Source: an uncultured Desulfovibrio sp. | GTDB lineage: Bacteria > Desulfobacterota > Desulfovibrionia > Desulfovibrionales > Desulfovibrionaceae | Direction of reading: 5' to 3' | Length of the DNA: 39,488 nucleotides | Assembly (NCBI GenBank): GCA_944327295.1 | Contig: CALVHF010000013.1 | Span: 1-39,488, forward strand | In this document: piece by piece, positions 15,962 through 25,225 of the stretch | Position numbering within the stretch: position 1 is the first letter of the stretch | Layout of the letters: every line of letters begins with the position of its first letter | The notes under the pieces: generated by a model | Told to the model about the DNA's origin: nothing | Database searches by the model: none | The model's input: the letters and a program-made list of their open reading frames with translations, nothing else | Translations under genes and position numbers: made by a program

Positions 15962-16431
15962 AGCTTTGCCTTCCTCCTAGTTATTGCTATTGTTCCCCCT
16001 TCTCCTCCGTGCCTATCCTTCACGCTGTGCGCCTGGGAAGACACATGGAGAGGAAATGGGAGCGTTTGTACGCATGAGAGTGCGGTTGCAACGATACAGA
16101 ATGTTCCGTTCGTCAAAACCTTGTTCCAGATAGCACAAGCTCGGGGTCTTGCCAAGTCCCCTGGAACAAGTTTTTTGCCTTGTTCTGCCGCTCCTTCCCT
16201 TGTTCTCAAGAAAGACACAATACAACATATTGAATTTTCATATGTTTCCTTTCAGACATCTCTGTTTTGGAACAAGATGGAACAGGGCTCAGGAGCATGC
16301 GCATTTTTTCTCTTCCCCCTTATCCAGCGCCCGTGCCGTGCTGCACAGCATGTCCTTTTCGACAAGACGGACTCCATTGCCTGCCACAGGTTCTCCGCTC
16401 CCCGAATCAGAATCCGGGTCCCCTGCCCTCC
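15962..16431. promoter_or_regulatory. ppaC upstream region with repeated GGAACAAG sites
   Basis: CTTGTTCCAG (16120-16129) and CTGGAACAAG (16161-16170) form a 10-bp inverted repeat. Further copies or near-copies lie at 16180, 16200, 16269 and 16279. AACATAT (16224-16230) and ATATGTT (16240-16246) form an AT-rich palindrome. No convincing gene is present. A ppaC promoter is likely in this stretch but no -35/-10 pair stands out. Confidence 0.45.
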
Positions 16432-17640
16432 TTATAGTTCCCGCACTCTGTCTGCCCCGTCCGGGCGGTCTGTACAGTCGGCAAGATCCGCATGCTCTGC
16501 CTGTTCTGCCATGGGATGGGCCCTGTCATAGGTTGCCACCAGCTGCCCCAGACTCACCTGAGTGTAGCGCTGGGTAGTGCTCAGGCGCTTGTGACCGAGC
16601 AACTCCTGCACGGCCCGCAAATCCGCTCCGGCACTGAGCAGATGGGTGGCAAAGGAGTGGCGCAAGACATGCGGGGATACGGTTCTGGCAAGCCCTGCCC
16701 GCCGGCACAGGCTCTCTATGATGCGCCTGGCCTCACGGCGATCGAGCCGTCCGCCCCGGGCTCCGGTAAAGAGCGCCTGCTCGCCCTCCCTGGCAAGGAC
16801 AGGCCGCACCTTCTGCCAGGCGACAAGGGCATCCACGGAGGTGTCCGAGAGCGGAGCCAGGCGCTCGCGGCTGCCCTTGCCCATGACCCGCACATAGCCA
16901 AGAGCTGGGTCCACCTCCCTCACATTCAGGGCCAGGGCTTCGGAAATGCGCAGCCCCGCCCCGTAGAGCAGCTCTGCCAGGGCAAGATCGCGCTTTTGCA
17001 GGGCTTCGGCCTGCGCATCTGTTGTCCCCCGCGCCCGCGGGGCCTGGGTGCGTGCTCCCCGGTCCAGCAGATCGCAGGTCTCGTCCACATTCAAGGCCCT
17101 TGGCGTGTGCTGTTCCTGCTTCGGATTGCGTATCTGTATGGCCTCAAGACTGTCTATGCGCCCGTTCCTGTACAGATAGTGGTAGAGGGAGCGCACGGCC
17201 GAAAGACGCCGTGCCATGGTGCTTCGGGCGCATCCGGCCCTGAAGAGCCCGGCAAGCCAGGCCTGCAACTCCCTGCGCTCAATGGAGCCTGGCTCCTCCA
17301 GGCTCAGGCCTCTGGAGGCGAGAAAGGTTTCCAGATCCGCAAGATCCGTTCCGTAGGCCCGCACCGTAGCCTGAGAGGCATTGCGCTGCACAAGCAGCTC
17401 CTGGAGGAAGTCCCGGACACAGGGCGCATGCTCAAAGGGAAGGGCGGAAGTCCGAGACGAAGTCTTGCTCCGTATCTGAACGCCGGGCCTGGATCTGCCC
17501 GCATCCTTGCCCGTCTCCGCGGCCTGCCCAAGGGACGTCTCTGGCTCCTGTCCCTGTGCGGCCCTTGCCTTCGTTGCGACGGCCGTCCCGTCCCGTCCTG
17601 TTCTGTGCTGCCCTGTCAGGGCACTGGAGAGTCTTGCCAT
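16432..17640 (-). CDS. xerC: tyrosine recombinase XerC
   Basis: Chromosome dimer resolution recombinase acting with XerD at dif. All six catalytic positions are visible: Arg in AGLRISEAL, Lys in VMGKGSRE, His and Arg in HVLRHSFATHLL, His in LLGHKRLS and Tyr in TTQRYTQ. The N-terminal SAM-like DNA-binding domain (about residues 80-175) includes FLQELLVQRNASQATVRAY. ATG 17640 has AGGTGGAAGAGC upstream. The 402-residue product has about 75 extra N-terminal residues compared with the usual 300; they are charged, low in hydrophobics and probably disordered. The frame stays open to 17991, but those residues look non-coding. XerC rather than a phage integrase is inferred from close similarity and the lack of phage genes. 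Confidence 0.9.
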   Translation of the reverse strand: MARLSSALTGQHRTGRDGTAVATKARAAQGQEPETSLGQAAETGKDAGRSRPGVQIRSKTSSRTSALPFEHAPCVRDFLQELLVQRNASQATVRAYGTDLADLETFLASRGLSLEEPGSIERRELQAWLAGLFRAGCARSTMARRLSAVRSLYHYLYRNGRIDSLEAIQIRNPKQEQHTPRALNVDETCDLLDRGARTQAPRARGTTDAQAEALQKRDLALAELLYGAGLRISEALALNVREVDPALGYVRVMGKGSRERLAPLSDTSVDALVAWQKVRPVLAREGEQALFTGARGGRLDRREARRIIESLCRRAGLARTVSPHVLRHSFATHLLSAGADLRAVQELLGHKRLSTTQRYTQVSLGQLVATYDRAHPMAEQAEHADLADCTDRPDGADRVREL

Positions 17641-18160
17641 GCTCTTCCACCTACCATCAATCAGCATGTGCGTACGTCCCGGAGCGTCCTTTCGGACTGC
17701 GGGTGACACCGGGCCTGCCAATGACAGGGTAACGCAAACGGGCCCTTCTCTCAAATGCGGGCCCGGCCTGCCTTTTGTCCGAACCTTTCTTCCAGAGCCA
17801 TCGTGCCTCAACAGCCTTCGGGAAAAGATTCTCGCAGAGCGGCTCCGCGCCCTTGGCGCGTCCTGCCTATCCTTGTCCCAAGTACTTGCCTTGCCCCCTG
17901 TTTTGAGGCAGAAACAAGGCCGTGTTCCTGCGGGACTTCCTATCCCGGCCAGACCCGCCCGACCCTGCTCCTGCACGAACACAGGGCACACACAGACAGC
18001 CGCAGGCCCTGCCCTGTCAATGAGCCAGTCCCCTGGCCTGTCTCAAGGGCGTACAGGACCCTTTGCTGGCCGTTCGTCATCTCAAACCTCAAGGGGGAAA
18101 GCACAGGAAACGTTTTCAGGCCTTCGCCAGACACAATCCTGCTGCTTTCAGAAAAAAGCC
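17641..18160. other. 520-base divergent intergenic region
   Basis: Lies between xerC (leftward) and the membrane protein gene (rightward). Long open frames cross it but carry no recognisable protein features. No clear promoter pair, repeat or RNA gene is seen. Confidence 0.5.
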
Positions 18161-19108
18161 ATGAATTTCCTTCAGCTATACTCCTCAAACCCGGTCCTGG
18201 CCGTCCTGCTGCCCATTCTGGGCGCCGCCATCCCCATGACCCTGCTCTTTTCCTACACAGGGCTTGGCTTCATGACAGGCACGCTGCAGGTCAAGGGCCT
18301 GCGTACCGGCCGCTCCGCCTACGACAAGGCCGCCCGCCAGCTGGCCGTCCTTGGCCTGATCCTTGGCTGGGCACTGCTCATTGTCAGCAGAATCTGGATC
18401 TTCTTCAAATCCGATGGATATGTGCCCCAGTCCTTCCTGGCCACCATGGTCGAGCTGAGCTGGGGCATTTTCGGCTTTGCCGTCATTGCCTCGAGCATCC
18501 ACTTTGCCATGTGGAAGCCCCTGACCAACCACAGGGGCATACACGCCTTCCTGGGCTTCTTTGCCGGCCTCAACGGAACCTTTGCCCTCTTTGTGCTGCT
18601 GGGCGCCCTGCGCCTTGTCACGGCCGTCTCCCTGCCCAATGCGGCAGAGCTCTCGCTCTACGATCTGTTCAACTTCCAGGTGATTCCCTCGCCCCTCGTG
18701 AACGCGGCAGCTCTCATACTGCCCCTGGGCCTGGCCATGCCGGCCTCAGCAGCCCTCATCTGGCTCATCGTGCGCCGCAACAAGGACGACTTTGGCAGGG
18801 ACTACTACAATACCATGCTGTCCTGGTGCGGCCGCTGGGGCATGGTGGCCTGGGGACTGGTCACGATCCTCTTCCTTGGCACGGCCTTCCTTGACCTGAG
18901 GCCCCTGCTCGACCAGCCCAATCCCATTGATCCGCAGACTCTGGCCCTTGTAGCCGCACGGGTGGTGCTGCCCCTGATCATCTGCATCACCATGGCCGCA
19001 GTGGGCAGATCCCCCCTGCCCATGCGCCTCAAGCCCTGGATGATCCTCGCCTTCTTCCTGGGCATGCCCTCGGCCTACTTTGCTTTCAAGTGGGCGACCA
19101 CCTTCTAG
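18161..19108 (+). CDS. polytopic membrane protein of unknown function
   Basis: Not recognised. The frame is open from 17507, but ATG 18161 is the only start that begins just before a membrane protein; its ribosome site is poor. The 315-residue product has about eight hydrophobic segments (roughly 11-35, 64-84, 93-115, 126-150, 183-207, 227-247, 262-283 and 292-311). Loops are short, the N-terminus is polar and the C-terminus is short. Segment three contains a His in SSIHFAMW, and WCGRWGM precedes segment six. No transporter or quinol-oxidase signature can be claimed. It is a single gene with its own terminator and divergent from xerC. Possible roles include a respiratory membrane subunit or a transporter. 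Confidence 0.75.
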   Translation: MNFLQLYSSNPVLAVLLPILGAAIPMTLLFSYTGLGFMTGTLQVKGLRTGRSAYDKAARQLAVLGLILGWALLIVSRIWIFFKSDGYVPQSFLATMVELSWGIFGFAVIASSIHFAMWKPLTNHRGIHAFLGFFAGLNGTFALFVLLGALRLVTAVSLPNAAELSLYDLFNFQVIPSPLVNAAALILPLGLAMPASAALIWLIVRRNKDDFGRDYYNTMLSWCGRWGMVAWGLVTILFLGTAFLDLRPLLDQPNPIDPQTLALVAARVVLPLIICITMAAVGRSPLPMRLKPWMILAFFLGMPSAYFAFKWATTF

Positions 19109-19158
19109 CCTTCCAGCTGAGCTCAGGCCCCTGCACAACAAGACGCACGACACATGAC

Positions 19159-19194
19159 GGGCAGTTCCGGTTCAAGCCGGAGCTGCCCTTTTTC
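19159..19194 (+). terminator. terminator of the eight-helix membrane protein gene
   Basis: GGGCAGTTCCGG (19159-19170) pairs with CCGGAGCTGCCC (19177-19188) with one G-T pair, loop TTCAAG, then TTTTTC. Confidence 0.9.
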
Positions 19195-19785
19195 GTATCC
19201 ATTCAGTCATATGCCCCGAGGAAGCAGGGAAAACGCTCTTGAAGTGCGCAGCCGGAAACTGGCCTTGCTTCAAAACCACGTGATTTAGCCATTTCATCCT
19301 GCTGCCTTTGCAGGCAAGAGAGGCTGAATGTGCGCATGACCACAGGGATTGCGCTTTCTGGAGAAGTGACTGAAGGGATACCAAATTTGCCTGTGAACGA
19401 AATTTTCTCTTTGCGGGATCAGATGTCCTCGTCGTATTCTCGAGGGACGCAGACGTTCCCATGCCCGAGCACTGTGGAAGCACCCGGATATCCCTGGGAT
19501 ATTCTGGGATATCCGGGGCCGGTATTGGGAACAGGCCTGCCTTTGAGAAGGACTACACGCCCCTCGCGTCCAGACTGCTCTCGCACTCGTGAGCCTTGCG
19601 CAGCGGCGCCCTGTCAGGACATGCTCAAGGCAAGCCGGCTCCCCTCACACGAGAGAGCACAAGAAGACGGCGTGTCCCTGTCCCCCGCATGATCCGCATG
19701 ATTCTGGGGAGATGGACGCGCCGTCTTCTGTCCTCATTTCTGCTCCCAAAGACGGAACAGGACACATCGTCAGGAAGTGCCCGGG
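19195..19785. other. 590-base intergenic region with a GGGATAT palindrome
   Basis: No gene is convincing. CCCGGATATCCC (19483-19494) and GGGATATCCGGG (19506-19517) are exact inverted repeats, and a third GGGATAT lies between them. Both arms contain the palindrome GGATATCC. It may be a hairpin or an operator cluster. It is 240 bases beyond the stop of the leftward dehydrogenase gene, so it is not an obvious promoter element for either neighbour. Confidence 0.5.
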
Positions 19786-20727
19786 CTAGAACTCCTTGCC
19801 AACATAGAGGTAGCGCGGCTCCTTGCCCTGCAGACAGGCCAGCACATCAGAGGCCACGCTGTTGCCAATACGCATGAGCGCCTCTTCGGTGTTCACGCCT
19901 ATGTGCTGCGAGGCCACAAAGCGCGGACAGGAAAGCAGAGGATTGTCTGCCCTGGGCGGCTCGCTGACAAAGACATCGCTGGCAGCCCCGAAGAGCTGTC
20001 CTGCCTTCAACGCATTGAAAAGCGCCGCCTCATCCACAACGCCTCCGCGGGCGCAGTTCACGAGGATGGCCGAAGGCTTGCAGGCCGCAAGCTCCCTTGC
20101 GCCTATCATGCCTCTGGTCTGTTCGGTCAAGGGCACGCAGATGCAGATGTAGTCACAGGCCGCAAAGAGCTCTGTCAGGCTTGTGTAGGTGCACACGCCC
20201 ACAGGAGCGTCGAGCACGGTCAGGGAGCGCGAATAGGCATGGATGCTCATGCCAAAGCCCCTGTTGCCTATTTCGCCGATGCGGGCGCCTATGTGCCCGT
20301 AGCCCACAATGCCCAGCGCCTTGCCCGTGAGCTCGAGGCCGCGCTGATCCGGGGCACCCCTGCGGGCACAGTTGCCGCGTATGGCGTCCATGCCGAGCAC
20401 AAGCTGGCGGCTGACAGCCAGCATCAGGGCAAAGGCGAGCTCCGCCACGCAGTTGGCCGTGCCAAAGGGCACGTTGACAATGGCGATCCCGCGCCTGCGG
20501 GCCTCGGCCACATCGATATTGTCCACGCCCACGCCGTGGGATCCGATGACCCTGAGGGCGGGCATGCGGTCCATCATGGCTGCGGTGATGGGAATCTGGC
20601 GCACGATGAGGCCGTCCACATCATGGAGATCCGCCCCTGCCATCTCGTTCCAGTCGACAACCTGCGCCTTGGCCCGCAGTATGGCCAGGGACTGCTCATG
20701 TATGGGTTCACAAACAAGAATCTTCAT
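19786..20727 (-). CDS. D-2-hydroxyacid dehydrogenase, NAD(P)-dependent (copy B)
   Basis: Second 2-hydroxyacid dehydrogenase in the window, 313 residues from ATG 20727 (GGAGG seven to eight bases upstream). The Rossmann motif is GIVGYGHIGARIG (about 146-158). The catalytic Arg is in NCARGGVVDEAAL, the Glu in SEPP and the His in ASQHIGVNTEEAL, where the family usually has TPH. The N-terminal region has SHGVGVDNID, the substrate-domain signature. The size and absence of an ACT domain speak against classical SerA, though a short phosphoglycerate dehydrogenase is possible. It follows metQ in the same direction but is separated from it by about 200 bases and a hairpin, so joint transcription is uncertain. 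Confidence 0.9.
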   Translation of the reverse strand: MKILVCEPIHEQSLAILRAKAQVVDWNEMAGADLHDVDGLIVRQIPITAAMMDRMPALRVIGSHGVGVDNIDVAEARRRGIAIVNVPFGTANCVAELAFALMLAVSRQLVLGMDAIRGNCARRGAPDQRGLELTGKALGIVGYGHIGARIGEIGNRGFGMSIHAYSRSLTVLDAPVGVCTYTSLTELFAACDYICICVPLTEQTRGMIGARELAACKPSAILVNCARGGVVDEAALFNALKAGQLFGAASDVFVSEPPRADNPLLSCPRFVASQHIGVNTEEALMRIGNSVASDVLACLQGKEPRYLYVGKEF

Positions 20728-20874
20728 TATGCCCTCCGGGATCAGCCAGACTCCCCTCGAGAGGAAGGACTGCTTCGAGACAAGCGACAACACCCGACAA
20801 CAACTGCGCCTGCACACCCTGTTTCCCGTGCCCTGCCGGCTTTTGGGAAAAAAACGGGTCCAAGAAAAGGCAAT

Positions 20875-20903
20875 GGCCCCGTCATTTGCAAAAATGCGGG
20901 GCC
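20875..20903 (-). terminator. terminator of metNIQ
   Basis: GGCCCCG (20875-20881) pairs with CGGGGCC (20897-20903), with inner CATTT/AAATG pairing. The minus strand continues ATTGCCTTTTC. It lies 21 bases after the metQ stop. Confidence 0.65.
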
Positions 20904-20924
20904 CTCAAAGAGAGTGTCCGTGGC

Positions 20925-21719
20925 CTACTTGGGCACCACGGCACCACGGTAGGTCTTGTTCATGTAGTCCTTGACCTGAGCGCTCTTCAGAGCGTCGACC
21001 AGGGCCTGCAGTTCGGGACGCTTTTCGTCACCGGCGCGCACGGCCAGCACGTTGGCATAGGCATTGGCTGCCTCGGAGTCCGAGGATTCGGTGGCCAGGG
21101 CATCGGCGGCATTGAGACCGCCAAGCAGGGCATAATTGCCGTTGATGATGGCCAGATCCACGTCGGGCAGGGAGCGCACGAGCTGGGCTGCCTCAAGCTC
21201 TTCGATCTTGAGCTTCTTCGGATTGTCCACAATGTCCAGCCTGGTCACGGTGAGGCTGTTGTTCTTGAGCTTGATGAGTCCCTGGGCCTGCAGAAGCAGC
21301 AGGGCACGGGCCTCGTTGGTGGTGTCGTTGGGCACGGAAACAATGGCACCCTTCTTCAGATCCTTGAGTGCCTTGGTGCGTCCGGCATAGATGCCGAAAG
21401 GCTCGTAGTGCACGAAGGCCATGGCATGCAGGTGGGTGCCCTTCTGGGCGTTGAAGTCGTCCATGTAGGGCTTGTGCTGGAAGTAGTTGGCATCGAGCTC
21501 GCCGCTTTCCAGGGCCACGTTGGGCTGCACGTAGTCGGCATATTCCACGATTTCCAGGTTGTAGCCCTTTTCCTTCAGAATGCCTTCGCAGGCACGCAGG
21601 ATTTCGGCATGGGGCGTCGGAGAGGCGCCCACGCGGATCGTTTTGGCCGCCATGGCCGGCACGGCCGCAAGGCTCAGGCACACAAGACCTGCCAGGACAA
21701 GAAGAGTGAGTTTGCGCAT
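20925..21719 (-). CDS. metQ: methionine ABC transporter substrate-binding protein
   Basis: Periplasmic binding component for D/L-methionine, NlpA family, 264 residues. A standard signal peptide ends at AMA before AKTIRVG. Family landmarks are VGASPTPHAEIL (about 31-42), ELDANYFQHKPYMD, the hinge region VPNDTTNEARALLLLQ and INGNYALLGGL. Most MetQ proteins are lipoproteins. Here the only Cys in the signal region (in LVCLSL) is not in a lipobox, so the protein may be free in the periplasm. Third gene of metN-metI-metQ, 64 bases after metI. Confidence 0.93.
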   Translation of the reverse strand: MRKLTLLVLAGLVCLSLAAVPAMAAKTIRVGASPTPHAEILRACEGILKEKGYNLEIVEYADYVQPNVALESGELDANYFQHKPYMDDFNAQKGTHLHAMAFVHYEPFGIYAGRTKALKDLKKGAIVSVPNDTTNEARALLLLQAQGLIKLKNNSLTVTRLDIVDNPKKLKIEELEAAQLVRSLPDVDLAIINGNYALLGGLNAADALATESSDSEAANAYANVLAVRAGDEKRPELQALVDALKSAQVKDYMNKTYRGAVVPK

Positions 21720-21783
21720 GATTTCCCCCCAAGGGATGCCTGCGGGACGCGTTCCTGCAGGCGCATAGGCTCAACGGGCGGAA

Positions 21784-22446
21784 TTACCCGTTTCGTTTGT
21801 CGGATTTGCGTGTGGCCCAGTCGCCGAAGCTCTGCAGCACCTGGACGATGACAATGAGCAGCACCACCGTGGCAAACATGATGTCTGTCTGATAGCGGTT
21901 GTAGCCGTACATGATGGCCAGCTTGCCCAAACCGCCGCCACCAACGGCGCCGGACATGGCAGAATAGCCAAGAATGGTGGTGGCTGCAATGGCACTGCCG
22001 TTGATGAGCGAGGGCCTGGCCTCGGGCAGGTAGACCTTCCAGAGGATCTGCCAGGTGCTCGCGCCCATGGACTGGGCGGCCTCGATGACGCCCTTGTCCA
22101 CTTCCAGCAGGGACTGCTCTATGAGGCGGGCCACAAAGGGGGCTGCGGCTATGACCAGGGGCACCACGGTGGCATTGTTGCCTATGGTTGTGCCCACGAC
22201 CCAGCGGGTAAAGGGGATGACCGCTATCATGAGGATAAGGAAGGGGAAGGAGCGGGTCAGGTTGACGAGCACGTCCAGCACGCGGAAGACCACGGGCTGG
22301 GGCCGTATGCCGTCGCTGCGGGTGATGACCAGGACCATGGCCATCACCATGCCAAAGACATAGGAAAAGAAGGTGGAGACCAAGGTCATGTAGATGGTAT
22401 CCACCGTGCCTTCCCACAACAGTTCCACCAGGGCTTCGTTAAACAC
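21784..22446 (-). CDS. metI: methionine ABC transporter permease
   Basis: Inner-membrane permease of the MetNIQ importer, 220 residues and five predicted helices. It carries the permease EAA loop contacting MetN (IEAAQSMGASTWQILWKVYLPEA split over about 122-142). The family motifs TNLxRSfPFLIL (here NLTRSFPFLILM) and SGAVGGGGLG are present. The start ATG 22446 overlaps the end of metN by eight bases, so expression is coupled. Confidence 0.95.
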   Translation of the reverse strand: MFNEALVELLWEGTVDTIYMTLVSTFFSYVFGMVMAMVLVITRSDGIRPQPVVFRVLDVLVNLTRSFPFLILMIAVIPFTRWVVGTTIGNNATVVPLVIAAAPFVARLIEQSLLEVDKGVIEAAQSMGASTWQILWKVYLPEARPSLINGSAIAATTILGYSAMSGAVGGGGLGKLAIMYGYNRYQTDIMFATVVLLIVIVQVLQSFGDWATRKSDKRNG

Positions 22447-23482
22447 GGCTGAACTCCTCTATGTAGATCAGATTTTCGGCAGCGTAGTCGAGAATCTTCT
22501 GTCGTGCAGCCGGATCATCGGGGAATTGCAGCACCATCTGCCCGAAGGCCGTGCCGCCTATGTCACGGGTGCTGGCATACATGACGTTGACAGGCTGGCC
22601 GCAGGCCAGGATGAGATTGGCCAGCACGGGCTCGTAGCTGGACTGGCCGTCAAAGATGAGCCGGTAGAGGTGGTCCACCACCATCTTGTCCGGATGCAGG
22701 GCCTCGGGCACAACGAGGCGCCTGGCTATGTCGGACTTCGGATGGAAGAAGACCTGGTTGACCCTGCCCGTCTCGGCAATGACGCCCTTGCTGATGATGG
22801 CCACCTTGTGGCAGATTTTTTCGATGACATCCATTTCGTGGGTAATGACCACAGCCGTGATGCCCATTTCCCTGTTGATCTGGCGGATCAGGGCCAGGAT
22901 GGAGTCCGTTGTCTCGGGATCCAGGGCGCTTGTGGCCTCGTCGCACAAAAGGGCCTTGGGACTCGGGGCCAGGGCGCGGGCGATGGCCACACGCTGCTTC
23001 TGGCCGCCGGAGAGCTGGGAGGGGTAGGCTTTGGCCCTGGCAGAAAGGCCCACAAGGTCCAGCATCTCCATGGCCCTCTTCCGTGCTGTCTCTCTGGACA
23101 TGCCGGAAAGCTCCAGCGGAAAGCAGACATTGTCCAGGGCCGTGCGCTGCATGAGCAGGTTGAACTGCTGGAAGATCATGCCCATGGACCGGCGCACGAT
23201 GTTGAGCTCGGCCTTGCTCAGGGCGCCCATGTCCCGGCCCTCGAACAGGACCCGGCCCTCGGTGGGCGGCTCCAGCATGTTGATGCAGCGCACAAGGGTG
23301 CTCTTGCCGGCACCGCTGCGGCCTATGATGCCGAAGATTTCGCCCTTCTCTATGGTCAGGCTGATGTTGCGCAGGGCATAGACCTCGGTCTTGCCCACGA
23401 CAAACTTCTTGCCCAGGTTTTCAATGGCTATAATGGGGCCGGCTGTGCCGGGTTCGGATTCTGTTCTGTTCTGTTCGCTCAT
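22439..23482 (-). CDS. metN: methionine ABC transporter ATPase
   Basis: ATP-binding subunit of the methionine importer. From ATG 23482 the product has 347 residues; the open frame reaches 23626, but the extra residues look non-coding. Walker A is GRSGAGKST, the Q-loop is in MIFQQFNLL, the signature is LSGGQKQRVAIARAL, Walker B is LLCDEATSALD and the switch His is in VVITHEMDV. The C-terminal NIL/ACT-like domain (about 265-347) is present; in MetN it binds methionine and inhibits transport when methionine is plentiful. GGAG lies 13 bases from the start, a little far. No SAM riboswitch is recognised upstream. Confidence 0.95.
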   Translation of the reverse strand: MSEQNRTESEPGTAGPIIAIENLGKKFVVGKTEVYALRNISLTIEKGEIFGIIGRSGAGKSTLVRCINMLEPPTEGRVLFEGRDMGALSKAELNIVRRSMGMIFQQFNLLMQRTALDNVCFPLELSGMSRETARKRAMEMLDLVGLSARAKAYPSQLSGGQKQRVAIARALAPSPKALLCDEATSALDPETTDSILALIRQINREMGITAVVITHEMDVIEKICHKVAIISKGVIAETGRVNQVFFHPKSDIARRLVVPEALHPDKMVVDHLYRLIFDGQSSYEPVLANLILACGQPVNVMYASTRDIGGTAFGQMVLQFPDDPAARQKILDYAAENLIYIEEFSRV

Positions 23483-23591
23483 AGGCGTGTAACCGCTCCA
23501 GGGTGCAGGCACTTTTGGGCCGCCCGGGCCGTCCTGCATGGAATTGATCTGCGGGCCAGGGCCCTGAAAAAAAACATACAAAGTCTTTTCC

Positions 23592-23620
23592 TGTTTAGCA
23601 CGGCCTGCCTGCAGACTCAA
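23592..23620 (-). promoter_or_regulatory. candidate promoter of metNIQ
   Basis: On the minus strand TTGAGT (23620-23615), an exact 17-base spacer and TAAACA (23597-23592). The leader to ATG 23482 would be about 105 bases and includes a T-rich run and the palindrome CAGGGCCCTG. Confidence 0.5.
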
Positions 23621-23839
23621 GCACAAGATTCTTCTCTTGCAAAAGCCCCCCGCAGGCCGTCCTCCCTGTCAGAAACGGGCAGGAAAAAGCCCATTTTTCC
23701 TCCTTCCCTTGCGGCCGAAACACGAGTATGACGTACAGTCGGGACATACCCCGCCGCTTCCTGCATACCCTTCGGACCAGGAAGCTCAGACAACCGCATT
23801 TTCTTCGTCGTGTCCGCCAGGGACACGAAGGACACTTAT

Positions 23840-25225
23840 ATGACACAGGCACAAACAAGGGGCATAGACATGCTGCACGGTTCCCTCTGGAGTCAGCTTC
23901 CGCTCTTTGCCCTTCCCCTTGCAGCAACAGGCATCTTGCAGCAGCTCTTCAATGCCGCAGACGTGGCCGTGGTCGGCAACTATACCGGATCGCACGGCAC
24001 GGTGGCCGTTGCGGCCGTTGGCGCCAACAGCCCCATCATAGGGCTTATCGTGGGCTTTTTCCTGGGCATCTCCCTTGGCGCCAACGTAGTCATAGCCTAT
24101 GCCCTGGGCCGGGGACGCGCCGAGGCCGTGACAAAGGCCGTGCACACCTCCATTCTGCTGGCCCTTGCGGCAGGCTTTGCCGGCATGGGCCTGGCCGAGC
24201 TGTGTGCCCCAAAAATCCTCGAGCTCATGGAAATCCCCGAGGAAGTCTTTCCCTTTGCCCTCATCTATCTGCGCATCTATCTCTTAGGTCTTCCGGCCAT
24301 TCTGCTCTACAACTTTGCGGCCGCCATCTTCCGCAGCACAGGCGACAGCAAGACACCTCTCTATGCCCTCTTCGTGGCCTGCATGCTCAACGTGATCCTG
24401 AACCTCTTCTTTGTCCTTGTGCTGGACATGCAGGAAGACGGCGTGGCCCTGGCCACGGTGCTTGCCAACGTGGCTGGCGCCCTCCTGCTCCTGTACAGGT
24501 TGAACCGTACCGAAATGCTCATCCGCGTACACTGGCGGCATTTGAGAATCGATCACGCAAGCCTTCGGCAGATCCTCAAGATTGGCGTGCCCGCGGGCGC
24601 CCAGGGCGCGGTCTTTTCCGCAGCCAATGTGGTCATTCAATCGGCCATCAACACCCTGGGCACCACGGTCATTGCCGCATCGAGTGTGGCCCTCAACATC
24701 GAGCTCTTCCTCTTCTTCATCATCAATGCCTTTGGCCAGTCCTGTACCACCTTCGTGGGCCAGAACTTCGGTGCCAGGCAGATTGCCCGCTGCCGCCGCA
24801 TCCTGCTGGTCTGCCTTGGCGAGACGGGCATGGTCTTTGCGGTGGCAGGCGGCCTCATCCTGCTCTTCGGACACGCCTTGCTGGCCCTCTTCAACGACAA
24901 CCCGGAGGTGGTGGAGCTCGGCTACCTGCGTCTGGAAATCATCTTCGTGGCCTACATCTTCACCGTGCTCTACGAGATCATGTGCGGCTACCTGAGAGGC
25001 TTTCGCATCTCCACCCTGCCGGCCCTGCTCACCATCATAGGCGTGTGTGTTACCCGCATGGTCTATGTCCTCGTCCTCTTCGACTCGACCTCCACCTTCA
25101 GGTCGGTCATGATGGTCTACCCCATCAGCCTTGCCGCCACTTCGGTGCTCATCTTCATCCTGCTTGTGCTCTACAGGCCTGGACACCGTTATGCCCACAG
25201 GGAACACCGCCACCCGGCAGCCTGA
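23840..25225 (+). CDS. MATE family efflux transporter
   Basis: Sodium- or proton-coupled exporter of the MATE superfamily, 461 residues with twelve predicted helices. ATG 23840 has AAGGA seven bases upstream, which is better than ATG 23810. Recognisable parts are the N-terminal LPLFALPLAATGILQQLFNA (helix 1), AVGANSPIIGL and GISLGANVVIAYALGRG (helices 2-3). FRSTGDSKTPLYALF comes at the end of the first half, and the second half begins GVPAGAQGAVFSAANVVIQS. It resembles the NorM/DinF-like subgroup common in anaerobes; the substrate is unknown. It is divergent from metNIQ and about 250 bases upstream of the tetrapyrrole operon, with no terminator seen between. Confidence 0.92.
   Translation: MTQAQTRGIDMLHGSLWSQLPLFALPLAATGILQQLFNAADVAVVGNYTGSHGTVAVAAVGANSPIIGLIVGFFLGISLGANVVIAYALGRGRAEAVTKAVHTSILLALAAGFAGMGLAELCAPKILELMEIPEEVFPFALIYLRIYLLGLPAILLYNFAAAIFRSTGDSKTPLYALFVACMLNVILNLFFVLVLDMQEDGVALATVLANVAGALLLLYRLNRTEMLIRVHWRHLRIDHASLRQILKIGVPAGAQGAVFSAANVVIQSAINTLGTTVIAASSVALNIELFLFFIINAFGQSCTTFVGQNFGARQIARCRRILLVCLGETGMVFAVAGGLILLFGHALLALFNDNPEVVELGYLRLEIIFVAYIFTVLYEIMCGYLRGFRISTLPALLTIIGVCVTRMVYVLVLFDSTSTFRSVMMVYPISLAATSVLIFILLVLYRPGHRYAHREHRHPAA

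Noticed and set aside
23483..23840. SAM riboswitch before metNIQ
   Set aside because: No SAM-I or SAM-II core pairing pattern could be found in the roughly 105-base leader.
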